Positions 46,199-54,914 of a DNA stretch of 64,000 nt are shown piece by piece (the first letter of the stretch is position 1; the number at the start of each line of letters is the position of its first letter). Origin of the DNA: Winslowiella arboricola (GTDB lineage Bacteria; Pseudomonadota; Gammaproteobacteria; Enterobacterales; Enterobacteriaceae); the NCBI RefSeq assembly GCF_025527015.1, contig NZ_JAODIM010000039.1, forward strand, positions 341,869 to 405,868, read 5' to 3'. The translations under genes and the position numbers were made by a program. The notes beneath the pieces were generated by a model. It was not told the DNA's origin. It was given only the letters and a program-made list of their open reading frames with translations, and ran no database searches.

Positions 46199-47347
46199 AT
46201 GAAAGCTTTGCATTTTGGCGCAGGTAATATTGGCCGCGGTTTTATTGGTAAATTGCTGGCGGATGCCGGTATCGAACTGGTTTTTGCCGATGTGAATCAG
46301 GCAGTGCTTGATGAACTGAACGCACGTCACGAATATCCGGTGCATGTAGTGGGCGAGAATGCCCAGGTTGAGATCGTTAAAGGCGTTAGCGCGGTTAACA
46401 GCACCAGTGATGAGATTATCGCGCTGATTGCTGAGGTTGATATCGTTACCACGGCGGTTGGTCCACAGATCCTTGAGCGCATCGCCGGTAGCGTTGCGAA
46501 AGGGCTGGCCAAACGCAGTGATAGCGCTAATGTCCGTCCGTTGAATATTATTGCCTGTGAAAATATGGTGCGTGGCACCAGCCAGCTCAAACAGCATGTG
46601 ATGAAAGCGCTGCCAGAGCAGTATCACGCCTGGGTTGAGCAGCATGTTGGTTTTGTTGATTCCGCCGTCGACCGTATCGTACCGCCATCCGCCGCAGGCA
46701 GCACCGATGTGCTGGAAGTCACGGTAGAAACCTTCAGCGAGTGGATCGTCGATAAAACCCAGTTTAAAGGCCCGCTGCCAACCATTCCGGGCATGGAACT
46801 GACCGACAATCTGATGGCGTTTGTTGAGCGCAAACTGTTTACCCTGAATACCGGCCATGCCATTACCGCTTACCTCGGTCAGATGGCGGGACACCAGACG
46901 ATTCGTGAAGCCATTCTCGATGAGAAAGTGCGTCAGGTGGTTAAAGGCGCAATGCAGGAGAGCGGCGAAGTGCTGATCAAGCGCTATGGTTTTGACGCCG
47001 CCAAACATGCTGCCTATATCGAGAAAATCCTTGGTCGCTTTGAAAATCCGTATCTGAAAGATGATGTTGAGCGCGTAGGTCGTCAGCCGCTGCGTAAACT
47101 GAGCGCCGGCGATCGCCTGATTAAGCCCACCCTTGGCACGCTGGAATACCAGTTACCACATGACAATCTGGTGCTCGGTATCGCCGCCGCGCTGCATTAC
47201 CGCAGCGATCAGGATCCGCAAGCACAGGAGCTGGTTGCACTGCTGGAAAAATCTGGTCCGCAGGCGACCCTCGCGCAGGTGTCAGGTCTCGACGCCAACA
47301 GCGATGTGGTTATCGCTGCGGTGAAAGCTTACAACGCTAACGCATAA
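46199..47347 (+). CDS. mtlD: Mannitol-1-phosphate 5-dehydrogenase MtlD
   Basis: Oxidises mannitol-1-phosphate to fructose-6-phosphate with NAD+. The 382-residue product begins at the ATG at 46199 ([20 protein letters not shown]), with GAGGTGG 8 bases upstream; the first residues form the Rossmann GAGNIGRG motif. ACENMVRGT and the KxxxxNxxH-type region [16 protein letters not shown] are the catalytic features of long-chain mannitol dehydrogenases. Second gene of mtlADR. Confidence 0.97.
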   Translation: MKALHFGAGNIGRGFIGKLLADAGIELVFADVNQAVLDELNARHEYPVHVVGENAQVEIVKGVSAVNSTSDEIIALIAEVDIVTTAVGPQILERIAGSVAKGLAKRSDSANVRPLNIIACENMVRGTSQLKQHVMKALPEQYHAWVEQHVGFVDSAVDRIVPPSAAGSTDVLEVTVETFSEWIVDKTQFKGPLPTIPGMELTDNLMAFVERKLFTLNTGHAITAYLGQMAGHQTIREAILDEKVRQVVKGAMQESGEVLIKRYGFDAAKHAAYIEKILGRFENPYLKDDVERVGRQPLRKLSAGDRLIKPTLGTLEYQLPHDNLVLGIAAALHYRSDQDPQAQELVALLEKSGPQATLAQVSGLDANSDVVIAAVKAYNANA

Positions 47348-47380
47348 CTGACGTTGCAGACAGCGAACCCCGGAGAGCAT

Positions 47381-47407
47381 CGGGAGCACAGTTCTGCTGT
47401 GCTCCCG
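47381..47407 (+). other. Strong hairpin just before mtlR
   Basis: CGGGAGCACAG, loop TTCTG, CTGTGCTCCCG: 11 perfect base pairs with no T-run, ending 6 bases before the ATG at 47414. It is well placed to block ribosome access or stabilise mRNA. Confidence 0.7.
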
Positions 47408-47413
47408 GGCGCA

Positions 47414-47959
47414 ATGACAGATATGCAGGCCATAATGGAAGAGAAGCAGGCTTTTGAAAATCGGGTGCTTGAGCGCCTGAATGCCGGTCGTTCGGTGAGA
47501 AGCTTTCTGATCGCCGCGGTGGAGCTATTGGCCGAAGCGGTAAACCTGCTGGTGATCCAGGTCTTCCGCAAAGATGATTATGCAGTGAAATACGCCGTTG
47601 AGCCGCTGTTACTGGGTAATGGCCCGCTGGGAGAGTTGTCGGTGCGCCTGAAGCTGATTTACGGCCTTGGGGTGATTAACCGCAACGAGTATGAAGATTG
47701 CGAACTGCTGATGGCGCTGCGTGAAGAACTGAATGACGACCGCAGCGAATACCGCTTTACCGACGATGAGATTCTCGGCCCTTTTGGCGAGCTGCATTGC
47801 GTCAGCGCTTTGCCACCACCGCCGCAATTTGCCAGCGAAGATGAAGAACTGCGCGCCATGCAGCGCCAGCGCTATCAGCAAGTGGTGCGCTCGACGATGG
47901 TACTCTCTCTGACCGAGCTGATTTCCCGCATCAGCCTCAAACAAGCGTTTAAAAAGTAA
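47414..47959 (+). CDS. mtlR: Mannitol operon repressor MtlR
   Basis: Represses mtl expression. Residues from MEEKQAFENRVLERLNAG onward match E. coli MtlR (EQTQAFENRVLERLNAG), through RLKLIYGLGVINRNEYED and ILGPFGELHCVSALPPPP to SLTELISRISLKQAFKK. The start is uncertain: TTG at 47354 would place a strong hairpin in the coding region; I use the ATG at 47414 (181 residues); ATG at 47435 is also possible. Third gene of the mtl operon. Confidence 0.92.
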   Translation: MTDMQAIMEEKQAFENRVLERLNAGRSVRSFLIAAVELLAEAVNLLVIQVFRKDDYAVKYAVEPLLLGNGPLGELSVRLKLIYGLGVINRNEYEDCELLMALREELNDDRSEYRFTDDEILGPFGELHCVSALPPPPQFASEDEELRAMQRQRYQQVVRSTMVLSLTELISRISLKQAFKK

Positions 47960-48024
47960 CGCCGCGAAAGCGCTATTTTTCGTGTATCCTTTGCCGCATA
48001 GCGTCAATTTATCAGGTATAAATC

Positions 48025-48387
48025 ATGAAAGAGCAGGAAAAAGCAGAAATTAAACGTCTGAGCGATCAGCTTGATGCCCTTAATCACAAAGAGCCTGGGC
48101 TGCTGGCATCGGGTGAAGCAGAGAAACTCGGCGAATTGCTACGCGAGAAAGACAAGCTAATTGAAGAGATCGAACGTCTGAAAGGCGTGCGCGTACAGAA
48201 GCTGAGTAAAGAAGCTGAGAAGCTGCAGCAGTTACCTTTTAGCCGTGCGATTACCAAAAAAGAGCAGGCGGATATGGGTAGCCTGAAAAAAGCTGCACGT
48301 GGCATTGTGGTAGTGCACCCGATGACTGCGCTGGGCCGCGAAATGGGTCTGCAGGAAGTGACCGGTTTTGCTAAGAAAGCATTCTGA
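48025..48387 (+). CDS. yibL: Ribosome-associated protein YibL
   Basis: 120-residue highly charged protein found associated with ribosomal subunits in E. coli. N-terminal half is a predicted coiled coil ([36 protein letters not shown]); the second half holds [20 protein letters not shown] and [15 protein letters not shown], characteristic of YibL. It follows mtlR by 65 bp as in E. coli synteny. Confidence 0.93.
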   Translation: MKEQEKAEIKRLSDQLDALNHKEPGLLASGEAEKLGELLREKDKLIEEIERLKGVRVQKLSKEAEKLQQLPFSRAITKKEQADMGSLKKAARGIVVVHPMTALGREMGLQEVTGFAKKAF

Positions 48388-48405
48388 TATCACACAGGGG
48401 CGGTA

Positions 48406-49122
48406 TTAAATCCGCCCCTTTGTTGTAATGAAATGCGCCATATCAGTTATCGTTTTTGGCTTATCTGCCAGCACTGAAGTCACAAATTGTTTTTGATGCA
48501 GCCACTCGGCAGTATTGATGCATCGGCAACGAATCAAAGATATTATTTTTCTATAGTCATCAATAAGATCACGTGAAAATATAGGTTCATGATGTGCTAT
48601 CCTGTTCCTCAGCTTTCTCAATCTCTCCAATTCCTGATAAATCATTGTCCGGTGCTCTTTGATTGTTAATGATTGATCAAGGTTCGGAAAAATACGATAC
48701 AGATGGCTATCCCAGATACGCGTATCATAACGACCCGTAAACATTTTCTGCCAGAAAACAAATTTCAGCTCAGGAATGACCTTTCCCGTCGCGGAACAAG
48801 ATCGTCTTGCAATGAATAAATCTTTACGCGGGCTATGCGCCAGAGAGGAATCTGGCAGACTTCGTTCAAATGTCATTGACCACGGCCAGCGTGGCCCATA
48901 GATGGTTTCCAGGGCATCAGAGACAGCATTTCTTATAGTGACCTCGCACACATGTAGTGGCGTAAGTAACGCACCCGATATCGTAGCATTCCAGGCATAT
49001 AGCTCGATTGCAGCAGGATCTTCATTATCTGAAATTCTTACAGCAGCCTCAAAAGTCGCCATTCTTGCGGGCGAAAGTGCCGTTTTTATCGCGGAAATAA
49101 TGTTCTGATTGTAATTTGACAT
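48406..49122 (-). CDS. Abi-like HEPN protein (candidate abortive-infection RNase)
   Basis: 238 residues of the Abi_2/AbiD-AbiF type. Family features: LTPLHVCEVTIRNAVSDAL with the following YGPRWPW, FVFWQKMFTGRYDTRIW, and the HEPN catalytic motif LRNRIAHHEPIF (R-x4-H, Arg172 and His177). Members are thought to be RNases that stop growth of infected cells. Single gene on the minus strand, convergent with yibL (18 bp). No antitoxin-like partner is adjacent. A defence role is inferred from family. Confidence 0.8.
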   Translation of the reverse strand: MSNYNQNIISAIKTALSPARMATFEAAVRISDNEDPAAIELYAWNATISGALLTPLHVCEVTIRNAVSDALETIYGPRWPWSMTFERSLPDSSLAHSPRKDLFIARRSCSATGKVIPELKFVFWQKMFTGRYDTRIWDSHLYRIFPNLDQSLTIKEHRTMIYQELERLRKLRNRIAHHEPIFSRDLIDDYRKIISLIRCRCINTAEWLHQKQFVTSVLADKPKTITDMAHFITTKGRI

Positions 49123-49544
49123 CGTCGCCTCAGAGATTTATATTTATATCGTTAGCCACGGGACTCGCGGGCGTAAGCCTCCCCCCGAGGACATAAGAAG
49201 CAGTACAAAAAACCCGCCATGCGCGGGTTTTTTTGTTATTAATCATACGGGAGTTATTTTACAGTACAATGCTGCGGTTATTAATCTTATCGGGAGATTG
49301 TTATTAACTTTCGCTAGCTTTATCAAACTCCGTTGCAATTTTCTGCAAGCTCTACCCCACCATCAAAAAATAATCAATTGTTTATAAATGAATAAATAAT
49401 ATTAAAAATTAATAGGGTGGTATTTATTGTATCCCCTCTCCTCCGCCACTTTCAGCGTTATCTTGAAATGCCCTCTCCCGCCCTGTACTAACTTCATTAT
49501 TTAACTATTGCTACGCCCGGCAAGCGCCATCATAAGGGGAACAA
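49123..49544. other. AT-rich gap between the Abi-like and CE-protease genes
   Basis: 420 bp without a supported ORF. Positions 49160-49206 are GC-rich and end in an intrinsic terminator at 49207-49234, as if closing a plus-strand transcript with no visible gene. From about 49240 to 49480 the sequence is markedly AT-rich. The promoter of the 49545 gene is expected here, but no HrpL box (GGAACC) is visible. Confidence 0.55.
49207..49234 (+). terminator. Orphan intrinsic terminator
   Basis: AACCCGC (49211-49217), loop CATGC, GCGGGTT (49223-49229), flanked by A-tract and T-tract, so it works in both directions. No gene on the plus strand ends before it. Confidence 0.8.
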
Positions 49545-50600
49545 ATGTCCGTAGTGATCAATTCACCCAGCAGCTGGCCTCCCTTCAACCTGCCTGTTGC
49601 TCAGCAGGCCAGACAACCTGCACCCGTTGCTCAGTTAGATGAAGGGCTAAAACATCGGGCACGCAATAATGATGCCTTCATTATCGATTATCTTTTCACC
49701 TTAGCCTGTGAAAACAGCCCGCTGGCAACTGCCGCTGAGTCCTTTCTGTTTGATTTATATACCGGCAAAGAGGGTGAGGCGAGTCAGCCGCTAAGGATTC
49801 AACTGGGCAAGGACAGTTTAAAACTGTACGAAATAGTGCAGGCAAGAAACGAAAAATGTACAGATGACCGCTGGGAAATTCCGGCCAAGATGCTGATTAT
49901 GGCGGGGTTTGAAACAGAGAGCCTGTCCAACCTGCGCGAAGATATTGTTGCTGATATCAGGCAGCAGCTGCCGCAGCAGCTTTCGAATGTGATTGGTCAC
50001 GAGGATTATCCGATTAACTCCGCCATTTTTGATAATAACCGCTATATCACCTCAGCGGAACTGGACTCCATCTCCGCTGTATTAAACCATAAGCAGAGCC
50101 GTGTCACATTCCATGATGCCATCGGTATTCCTGAGGCTGGCGCGGATCGCGACGCACTCACTACGCGCATGGCTGCAAATTTTTCGCATCATAATCAGCC
50201 CGGCTTTGCGGTCGACTTTAAACCGCTTTTATTTCGCGAACACTGGGTGTTGTTTGGTACTTTTACCGCTAACGACGGGCAGAGAATGTCGATAGTGTTT
50301 GATAGTCTCGCCTGTCTGAATCCAGATGAAAAAGCGTATCTGGAGCGCCTTGCCAGCGACAGCAGCCCGTTATTTTTGCAGGCAAACCTGCAGGATAATG
50401 CCCCCAACGCTTGCGGTTTATTGGTGGCGAAAGCGATGCAGGCGATTGCGGATAACCCCGGCGAGCCTGAACAGGCATTGCAGAAATTTATCGATAAATT
50501 CAGGGCACTGGATAACAGCGAACAACTGCGGTTTAACACGCACGGACGCGCAGAGCTATATGGTGTTTTGCTGGATAATCTCTCTCAGTTTGACCGTTAA
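49545..50600 (+). CDS. CE-clan cysteine protease, SseL/ElaD-like candidate effector
   Basis: 351 residues with the order of catalytic residues of ubiquitin-like proteases and bacterial deubiquitinases: His233 (REHWVLFGTF), Asp253 (SIVFDSL), Gln283 (NLQDNAP) and Cys290 (NACGLLVAKAM). SseL of Salmonella and ElaD of E. coli share this arrangement. The first ~40 residues are Pro/Gln-rich with no Sec signal, as expected for a type III or other contact-dependent effector. GGGGA lies 7 bases before the ATG. It is a single gene between the Abi-like gene and an ABC operon, preceded by AT-rich DNA; no secretion genes are in the window. Activity is inferred from motif spacing only. Confidence 0.72.
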   Translation: MSVVINSPSSWPPFNLPVAQQARQPAPVAQLDEGLKHRARNNDAFIIDYLFTLACENSPLATAAESFLFDLYTGKEGEASQPLRIQLGKDSLKLYEIVQARNEKCTDDRWEIPAKMLIMAGFETESLSNLREDIVADIRQQLPQQLSNVIGHEDYPINSAIFDNNRYITSAELDSISAVLNHKQSRVTFHDAIGIPEAGADRDALTTRMAANFSHHNQPGFAVDFKPLLFREHWVLFGTFTANDGQRMSIVFDSLACLNPDEKAYLERLASDSSPLFLQANLQDNAPNACGLLVAKAMQAIADNPGEPEQALQKFIDKFRALDNSEQLRFNTHGRAELYGVLLDNLSQFDR

Positions 50601-50625
50601 GCCAACTGAGAGAGACAGAGGGGAA

Positions 50626-51699
50626 TTATTTCTTACCGTATTTCGCTTCTAACGTCGCAAACCATGGCGCGATAAAATCATCGGTCTGGCCCCAGCCCGG
50701 AATGATTTTGCTCAGGCTGGCGACGTTAACCGCACCCTGCTGGCTGTTCAGCAAAGCTTGCGGAATTGCAGCAGCTTTAAACTCATAGCTGGCAGGCGTT
50801 TTCTCACCGGCAATCTTATTGGCGATCAAACGCATATTCACTGCACCAATCAGCTTGGTATCCACCGCGACGCTGCTCACCCACGGGCTTTTTGGCTCGC
50901 GCATAAGCTGCAGATCCTGGTTGGAGATATCAATGCTGTAGAGTTTAATCTCGGTACGGCCATTCTCCTGCAGCGCTTTATAAGCACCCTGGCTAAAGGC
51001 ATCCCAGGTTCCCCAGATGGCATCAATTTTACCTTTCGGGTACTTAGCCAGAATCGCGCCGACTTTATTAGCAGTATCGCCCTGCACGTCAGAAGAGACC
51101 GCGCCAATCGACTCCAGCTGATGGATTTCAGGGTAAGTCTTCTGCAGCTTTTCAAACTCTGCCTGACGACGTTCCATCGCCGGGAAACCGGCAACCCACA
51201 GTTTGACGATATTCGCCTTGCCGTTGAAATCTTTCGCCAGCTGGCTGATGGAGAGATTCGCCAGCGAGGCATCATCCTGCTGAGAAACCGTCACGCCCGG
51301 CACGTCACTGTTTACCGGCGTATCGAATACTGTCACTTTAATCCCGGCATCGGCGATACGTTTGACCAGCGCGGTAGAGTAAGGGTCACGGCCGTGAGAG
51401 AGGATAATACCGTCATATTTCTGGCTAATCGCCTGATTAACGAAATCCTGGAAACGCGCGTCATCACCGTTGCTCAGAAAGGTGCTAACTTTAAAGCCGA
51501 GCTTTCTCCCTTCCTGAATCGCGCCGGCAACAAACTGGGTGGTATTGTCGTCAGAACCGAGGTTGCGGATCACCGCCACGCGGATCGGACCGTCATGATT
51601 AGCGATAGCTGCCGGGACAGGGGTTGGGGTTTCTGCGGCAAAAGCAGGTAATGCGGTCAGCAGGCTCAGAGCCAGCAGCGATGTTGTGAGTTTTTTCAT
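50626..51699 (-). CDS. Sugar ABC transporter periplasmic binding protein (RbsB-like)
   Basis: Periplasmic-binding protein of the ribose/galactose class (type I fold). The 357-residue product has a signal peptide (MKKLTTSLLALSLLTALPAFA) and two lobes visible from IRVAVIRNLGSDDNTTQFVA to YDGIILSHGRDP and AIWGTWDAFSQGAYKALQE. Last gene of a three-gene ABC operon; ligand not readable. It is longer than E. coli RbsB (296). Confidence 0.87.
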   Translation of the reverse strand: MKKLTTSLLALSLLTALPAFAAETPTPVPAAIANHDGPIRVAVIRNLGSDDNTTQFVAGAIQEGRKLGFKVSTFLSNGDDARFQDFVNQAISQKYDGIILSHGRDPYSTALVKRIADAGIKVTVFDTPVNSDVPGVTVSQQDDASLANLSISQLAKDFNGKANIVKLWVAGFPAMERRQAEFEKLQKTYPEIHQLESIGAVSSDVQGDTANKVGAILAKYPKGKIDAIWGTWDAFSQGAYKALQENGRTEIKLYSIDISNQDLQLMREPKSPWVSSVAVDTKLIGAVNMRLIANKIAGEKTPASYEFKAAAIPQALLNSQQGAVNVASLSKIIPGWGQTDDFIAPWFATLEAKYGKK

Positions 51700-51727
51700 T
51701 ATAATTCTCTGTGTTGTTTAAACCGCA

Positions 51728-52726
51728 TTAGCGGCGCTGGATATAAGTAATCGCCAGTGCAACCGCCAGCACTAACCCTTTAATAATGTCCATGGCGTAG
51801 TAAGGCACCGACAGCATTACCAGCCCGTTGCCTAATACGCCAAGGATCACCGCACCCAGCAGCGTACCCAGCGCATTCGGCTTGCCGGAACCGGCCAGTG
51901 ACAGGCCAATCCACGCCGCCGCCACCGCATCCATCAGATAGCCGCCACCGGCGTTAACCTGCGACGAGCCGATACGCGAGGCCAGCAGAATGCCGCCGAG
52001 TCCCGCCAGCAGTGAAGCGATCACATAGGCAGCAACGCGATAGCGCGTAGTACGAATACCAGAGAGGCGCGCCGCTTCCGGGTTGCCGCCAATCGCATAC
52101 ATCCGACGGCCATGTTTGGTCAGCGACAGGCCCAGTTGGGCAATCACCGTGACCGCCAGCATAATAATCACAATGGTGGGCACCTGGCCCAGCAGGGAGA
52201 AGCCCGCCGGAATGGTGCCTTCCGCCATATCGCCGCTCGGCAGCACCATATTTTCGGTAATCGATCCGCCATAGCTGTAGGTCATCGCCACGCCCTGCAC
52301 CACAAACAGACTGGCCAGCGTCGCCAGCATATCCGGGATTTTCAGCACCACGATCATAAAGGCATTAAACAGGCCGACCAGCGTACAGAGCAGCAGCGTC
52401 ACCACAATCGCCTGCGTCGAGCCGAAGCCGTACCAGACAAACAGCGAGATCACCAGCGAGTTAGCCAGCGATGCAGTCGACCCCACCGACAGGTCAAAAC
52501 CGCCAATGGTCAGCGAGATCGACACGCCAATCGCAATCACCGTTACGATAGCGATGGAACGTAAGATATTGATGATGTTATTCGGGTCAAGGAAGCTATC
52601 CGATGCGAGGCCAAAGCCCGCGATCAGCGCCACTACCGTCAGCAACATCCCCCATTTGTAGAGAAATTCAAATAACTGGTGACGCACGGTTGGCGCCCCC
52701 TTCAGGGAAATTTCTTTGCTGCTCAC
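51728..52726 (-). CDS. Sugar ABC transporter permease (RbsC-like)
   Basis: 332-residue inner-membrane permease of the BPD_transp_2 family. Typical segments: GVSISLTIGGFDLSVGSTAS, VVQGVAMTYSYGG, YAIGGNPEAARLSGI and MDAVAAAWIGLSLAGSGKPN. GTG start at 52726, overlapping the ATPase stop (GTGA), with GGAGG upstream. Confidence 0.9.
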   Translation of the reverse strand: MSSKEISLKGAPTVRHQLFEFLYKWGMLLTVVALIAGFGLASDSFLDPNNIINILRSIAIVTVIAIGVSISLTIGGFDLSVGSTASLANSLVISLFVWYGFGSTQAIVVTLLLCTLVGLFNAFMIVVLKIPDMLATLASLFVVQGVAMTYSYGGSITENMVLPSGDMAEGTIPAGFSLLGQVPTIVIIMLAVTVIAQLGLSLTKHGRRMYAIGGNPEAARLSGIRTTRYRVAAYVIASLLAGLGGILLASRIGSSQVNAGGGYLMDAVAAAWIGLSLAGSGKPNALGTLLGAVILGVLGNGLVMLSVPYYAMDIIKGLVLAVALAITYIQRR

Positions 52727-54228
52727 GCAGGGGTTCCTCCGGTGGAATAAAGTAAAAGCGTTTCTTCGTCAGCGGTTCGTGCGTCCATTTCCGCGACAAT
52801 ACGGCCATCCCATAGCACGCAAATGCGATCGCACAGACCAACCAGCTCAGCGAATTCACCCGAGGCATAAATCACCCCTTTGCCTTCACGCGCCAGCTGA
52901 TCGATTAAGACAAACAGGTCAGTTTTAGCTTTAACATCAACGCCTTTGGTTGGCTCATCAAAAATCAGCACATCGGCGTTATTGCGCAGCCATTTACCAA
53001 TCGCTACTTTCTGCTGATTTCCACCCGACAGGCGACGCAGTGTCTGCTGCGGACCGGTGGTGCGAATACCCAGTTGCTGAATCACCTGTTCCGCCCAGCG
53101 CCATGCCTTGCGGCGGCCAAAAAAGCTAAAGCGGGAGAAGCTGTTATCGGCGCTGACGCTCAGGTTCATACTGACCGGCTCATCGATAAAAATGCCCTCT
53201 TTACGCCGCTCTTCCGGCACCAGCGCCAGACCGCGTTCAACCGAGTTATGCGGCGAAGAGGGTTTCCACGCTTTACCGTGCAGCTCACCGGCACGCACCT
53301 GACTGCGCGTCGCGCCAAACAGCGCCTTACACAGTTCGGTTTTGCCCGCGCCAGCCAGGCCAGCGATACCGAGAATTTCGCCTTTACGCAGTGTCAGCGA
53401 GATATCGTGCAGCAGCTCAGCATCGTGCAACCCTTCGATGTTCAGCAGCGTGGCGCCATTTACCGCCTCACGGCGCGGTGGATAGATATCATCCAGCTGG
53501 TGGCCGAGCATTTTTTCCACAATCTGCTCACCGCTCAGGTTCTGCATCGGGCCACTTTCAATTAAGCGGCCATCGCGCAGCACCGTCAGCTGGTCGCAAA
53601 TGGCTTTCAGTTCATGAATACGGTGGGAAATAAACACCACGCCAATTCCGCTCTGTTTCAGGCGATGCACCACCTTAAACAGGCGCTCGCTTTCATGCTG
53701 ATCGAGTGGCGCGGTCGGCTCATCAAGGATCAGAAAGCGACAGTGATGGGATAAGGCGCGCGCCAGCAGAATTTGCTGCTTCTCCGCCAGCGAGCACTGA
53801 TCGATACGACGTCGTACATCGATCTGCACATCCAGCTGCGCCAGCAGTTCACGCGCCTGACGACGAATCTGTCCCCAGCGATAAACCTGACCCCCTTCGG
53901 CCAGCCGATCCAGCATAATATTCTCTGCAACACTTAATGTAGGCACCAGCGCCACATCCACTTCCTGCTGCACCAGATGAATACCCAGCTGCTTCGCGTC
54001 ACGCGGCGAGTTGATAGCCACCTGCTGACCATCCAGCAGAATTTCGCCCTGATAATGGTTGTGCACACCCGACAGCACCGCCATCAGTGTCGACTTTCCC
54101 GCGCCGTTGGCGCCGGTTAAAGCATGAATCGAGCCGCCTTGCAGGGTGAAATCCACCTGGGTCAGCGCTGCAAAACCGCCAAAAGCGATGGAAATGTTGT
54201 GCATTTCGAGGCGATTTAACGCAGTCAT
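52723..54228 (-). CDS. Sugar ABC transporter ATP-binding protein (RbsA-like, two domains)
   Basis: 501 residues with two fused ABC domains. Domain 1: Walker A GANGAGKSTL, Walker B FLILDEPTAPLD; domain 2: degenerate Walker A GLAGAGKTEL, signature RLSGGNQQKVAIGKWL, then LIFDEPTKGVDVKAK. This is the RbsA/MglA/XylG arrangement. First gene of the operon. No sugar kinase or regulator is adjacent. Confidence 0.93.
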   Translation of the reverse strand: MTALNRLEMHNISIAFGGFAALTQVDFTLQGGSIHALTGANGAGKSTLMAVLSGVHNHYQGEILLDGQQVAINSPRDAKQLGIHLVQQEVDVALVPTLSVAENIMLDRLAEGGQVYRWGQIRRQARELLAQLDVQIDVRRRIDQCSLAEKQQILLARALSHHCRFLILDEPTAPLDQHESERLFKVVHRLKQSGIGVVFISHRIHELKAICDQLTVLRDGRLIESGPMQNLSGEQIVEKMLGHQLDDIYPPRREAVNGATLLNIEGLHDAELLHDISLTLRKGEILGIAGLAGAGKTELCKALFGATRSQVRAGELHGKAWKPSSPHNSVERGLALVPEERRKEGIFIDEPVSMNLSVSADNSFSRFSFFGRRKAWRWAEQVIQQLGIRTTGPQQTLRRLSGGNQQKVAIGKWLRNNADVLIFDEPTKGVDVKAKTDLFVLIDQLAREGKGVIYASGEFAELVGLCDRICVLWDGRIVAEMDARTADEETLLLYSTGGTPA

Positions 54229-54499
54229 GGGGATCTGTGCTCTCAGATTTTAGCTGTGGGTTCGTCGCATTCTTATCGGAATGGTTACCCTCGGCAACGA
54301 ACGAAAGCGCATAAGCTAACACAAAATGTTATTAGCCATCCAGACATCCAGACACAACAGAGAAATCGCGAGGGTTACATCACGTTTAGCAGAATGAATC
54401 GCGTGGCAAACGGCAAGAAGCCAACAGGATATGCTGGTGCTGCCATTCTGATGCTGGCCGGGGATAAATGGGATTTCTCAGACAATGTGGAGGTTTTAT
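54229..54499. promoter_or_regulatory. Upstream region of the ribose-type ABC operon with repeated motifs
   Basis: Contains an imperfect inverted repeat GCTAACA...TGTTATTAGC (54315-54336) and, next to it, three tandem 8-mers AGCCATCC, AGACATCC, AGACACAA (54334-54357). The 8-mers loosely resemble MetJ boxes (AGACGTCT; best match 6 of 8). Either could be the operator. No gene seen. Confidence 0.4.
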
Positions 54500-54910
54500 T
54501 CACTGAGAAACCGGTATCAGCTGTTTCTGGTTCTTCTCTCCGACTATTTTAAAACGGGTGACAAAACCGCGATTAGAGGGATAAGCACCCTTATCAATTC
54601 TCTGTTGCGAAGCCATGTTGATATGCCATGTATAGGTCTTACCCGGTTCCCAATTGTAATGAGGTGCTGGCAGGCACTCTTCACTGCTGACCTGAAGCTG
54701 AGGAACGAACTCTTTTACCGTGCCATGCTGAACATCATTGCCTTCATAAATGAACAGAGACATGACCTTTTCATCGCCTTCTGGCATCACCTTAACGCAA
54801 ACATCACCATTAACGATGGCAGCACTGGCCGGGAGTTCAACAGGGACAGGATCGCCTGACTGGCAGGCAGAAAGCAGCGAACAGGATGCAAGCAAAAATA
54901 TTTTATTCAC
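54500..54910 (-). CDS. Small lipoprotein, putative immunity partner (second pair)
   Basis: 136 residues starting at the GTG at 54910 (VNKIFLLASCSLLSAC), with AAAGG 8 bases before; lipobox LSAC, Cys16. The remaining sequence has an Ig-like look (ASAAIVNGDVCVKVMPEGDE, HYNWEPGKTYTWHINMAS). It starts 4 bp after the stop of the HExxH gene, repeating the 42-kb arrangement, although the two lipoproteins share little obvious sequence. Immunity function is inferred from context. Confidence 0.78.
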   Translation of the reverse strand: MNKIFLLASCSLLSACQSGDPVPVELPASAAIVNGDVCVKVMPEGDEKVMSLFIYEGNDVQHGTVKEFVPQLQVSSEECLPAPHYNWEPGKTYTWHINMASQQRIDKGAYPSNRGFVTRFKIVGEKNQKQLIPVSQ

Positions 54911-54914
54911 GTTA

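Noticed and set aside
47354..47413. TTG start for MtlR
   Set aside because: No Shine-Dalgarno and it would put a perfect 11-bp hairpin inside the coding region; kept as an alternative in the mtlR entry.
49500..49544. HrpL box before the CE-protease gene
   Set aside because: No GGAACC with a CCAC partner at the right spacing was found in the 420-bp gap.
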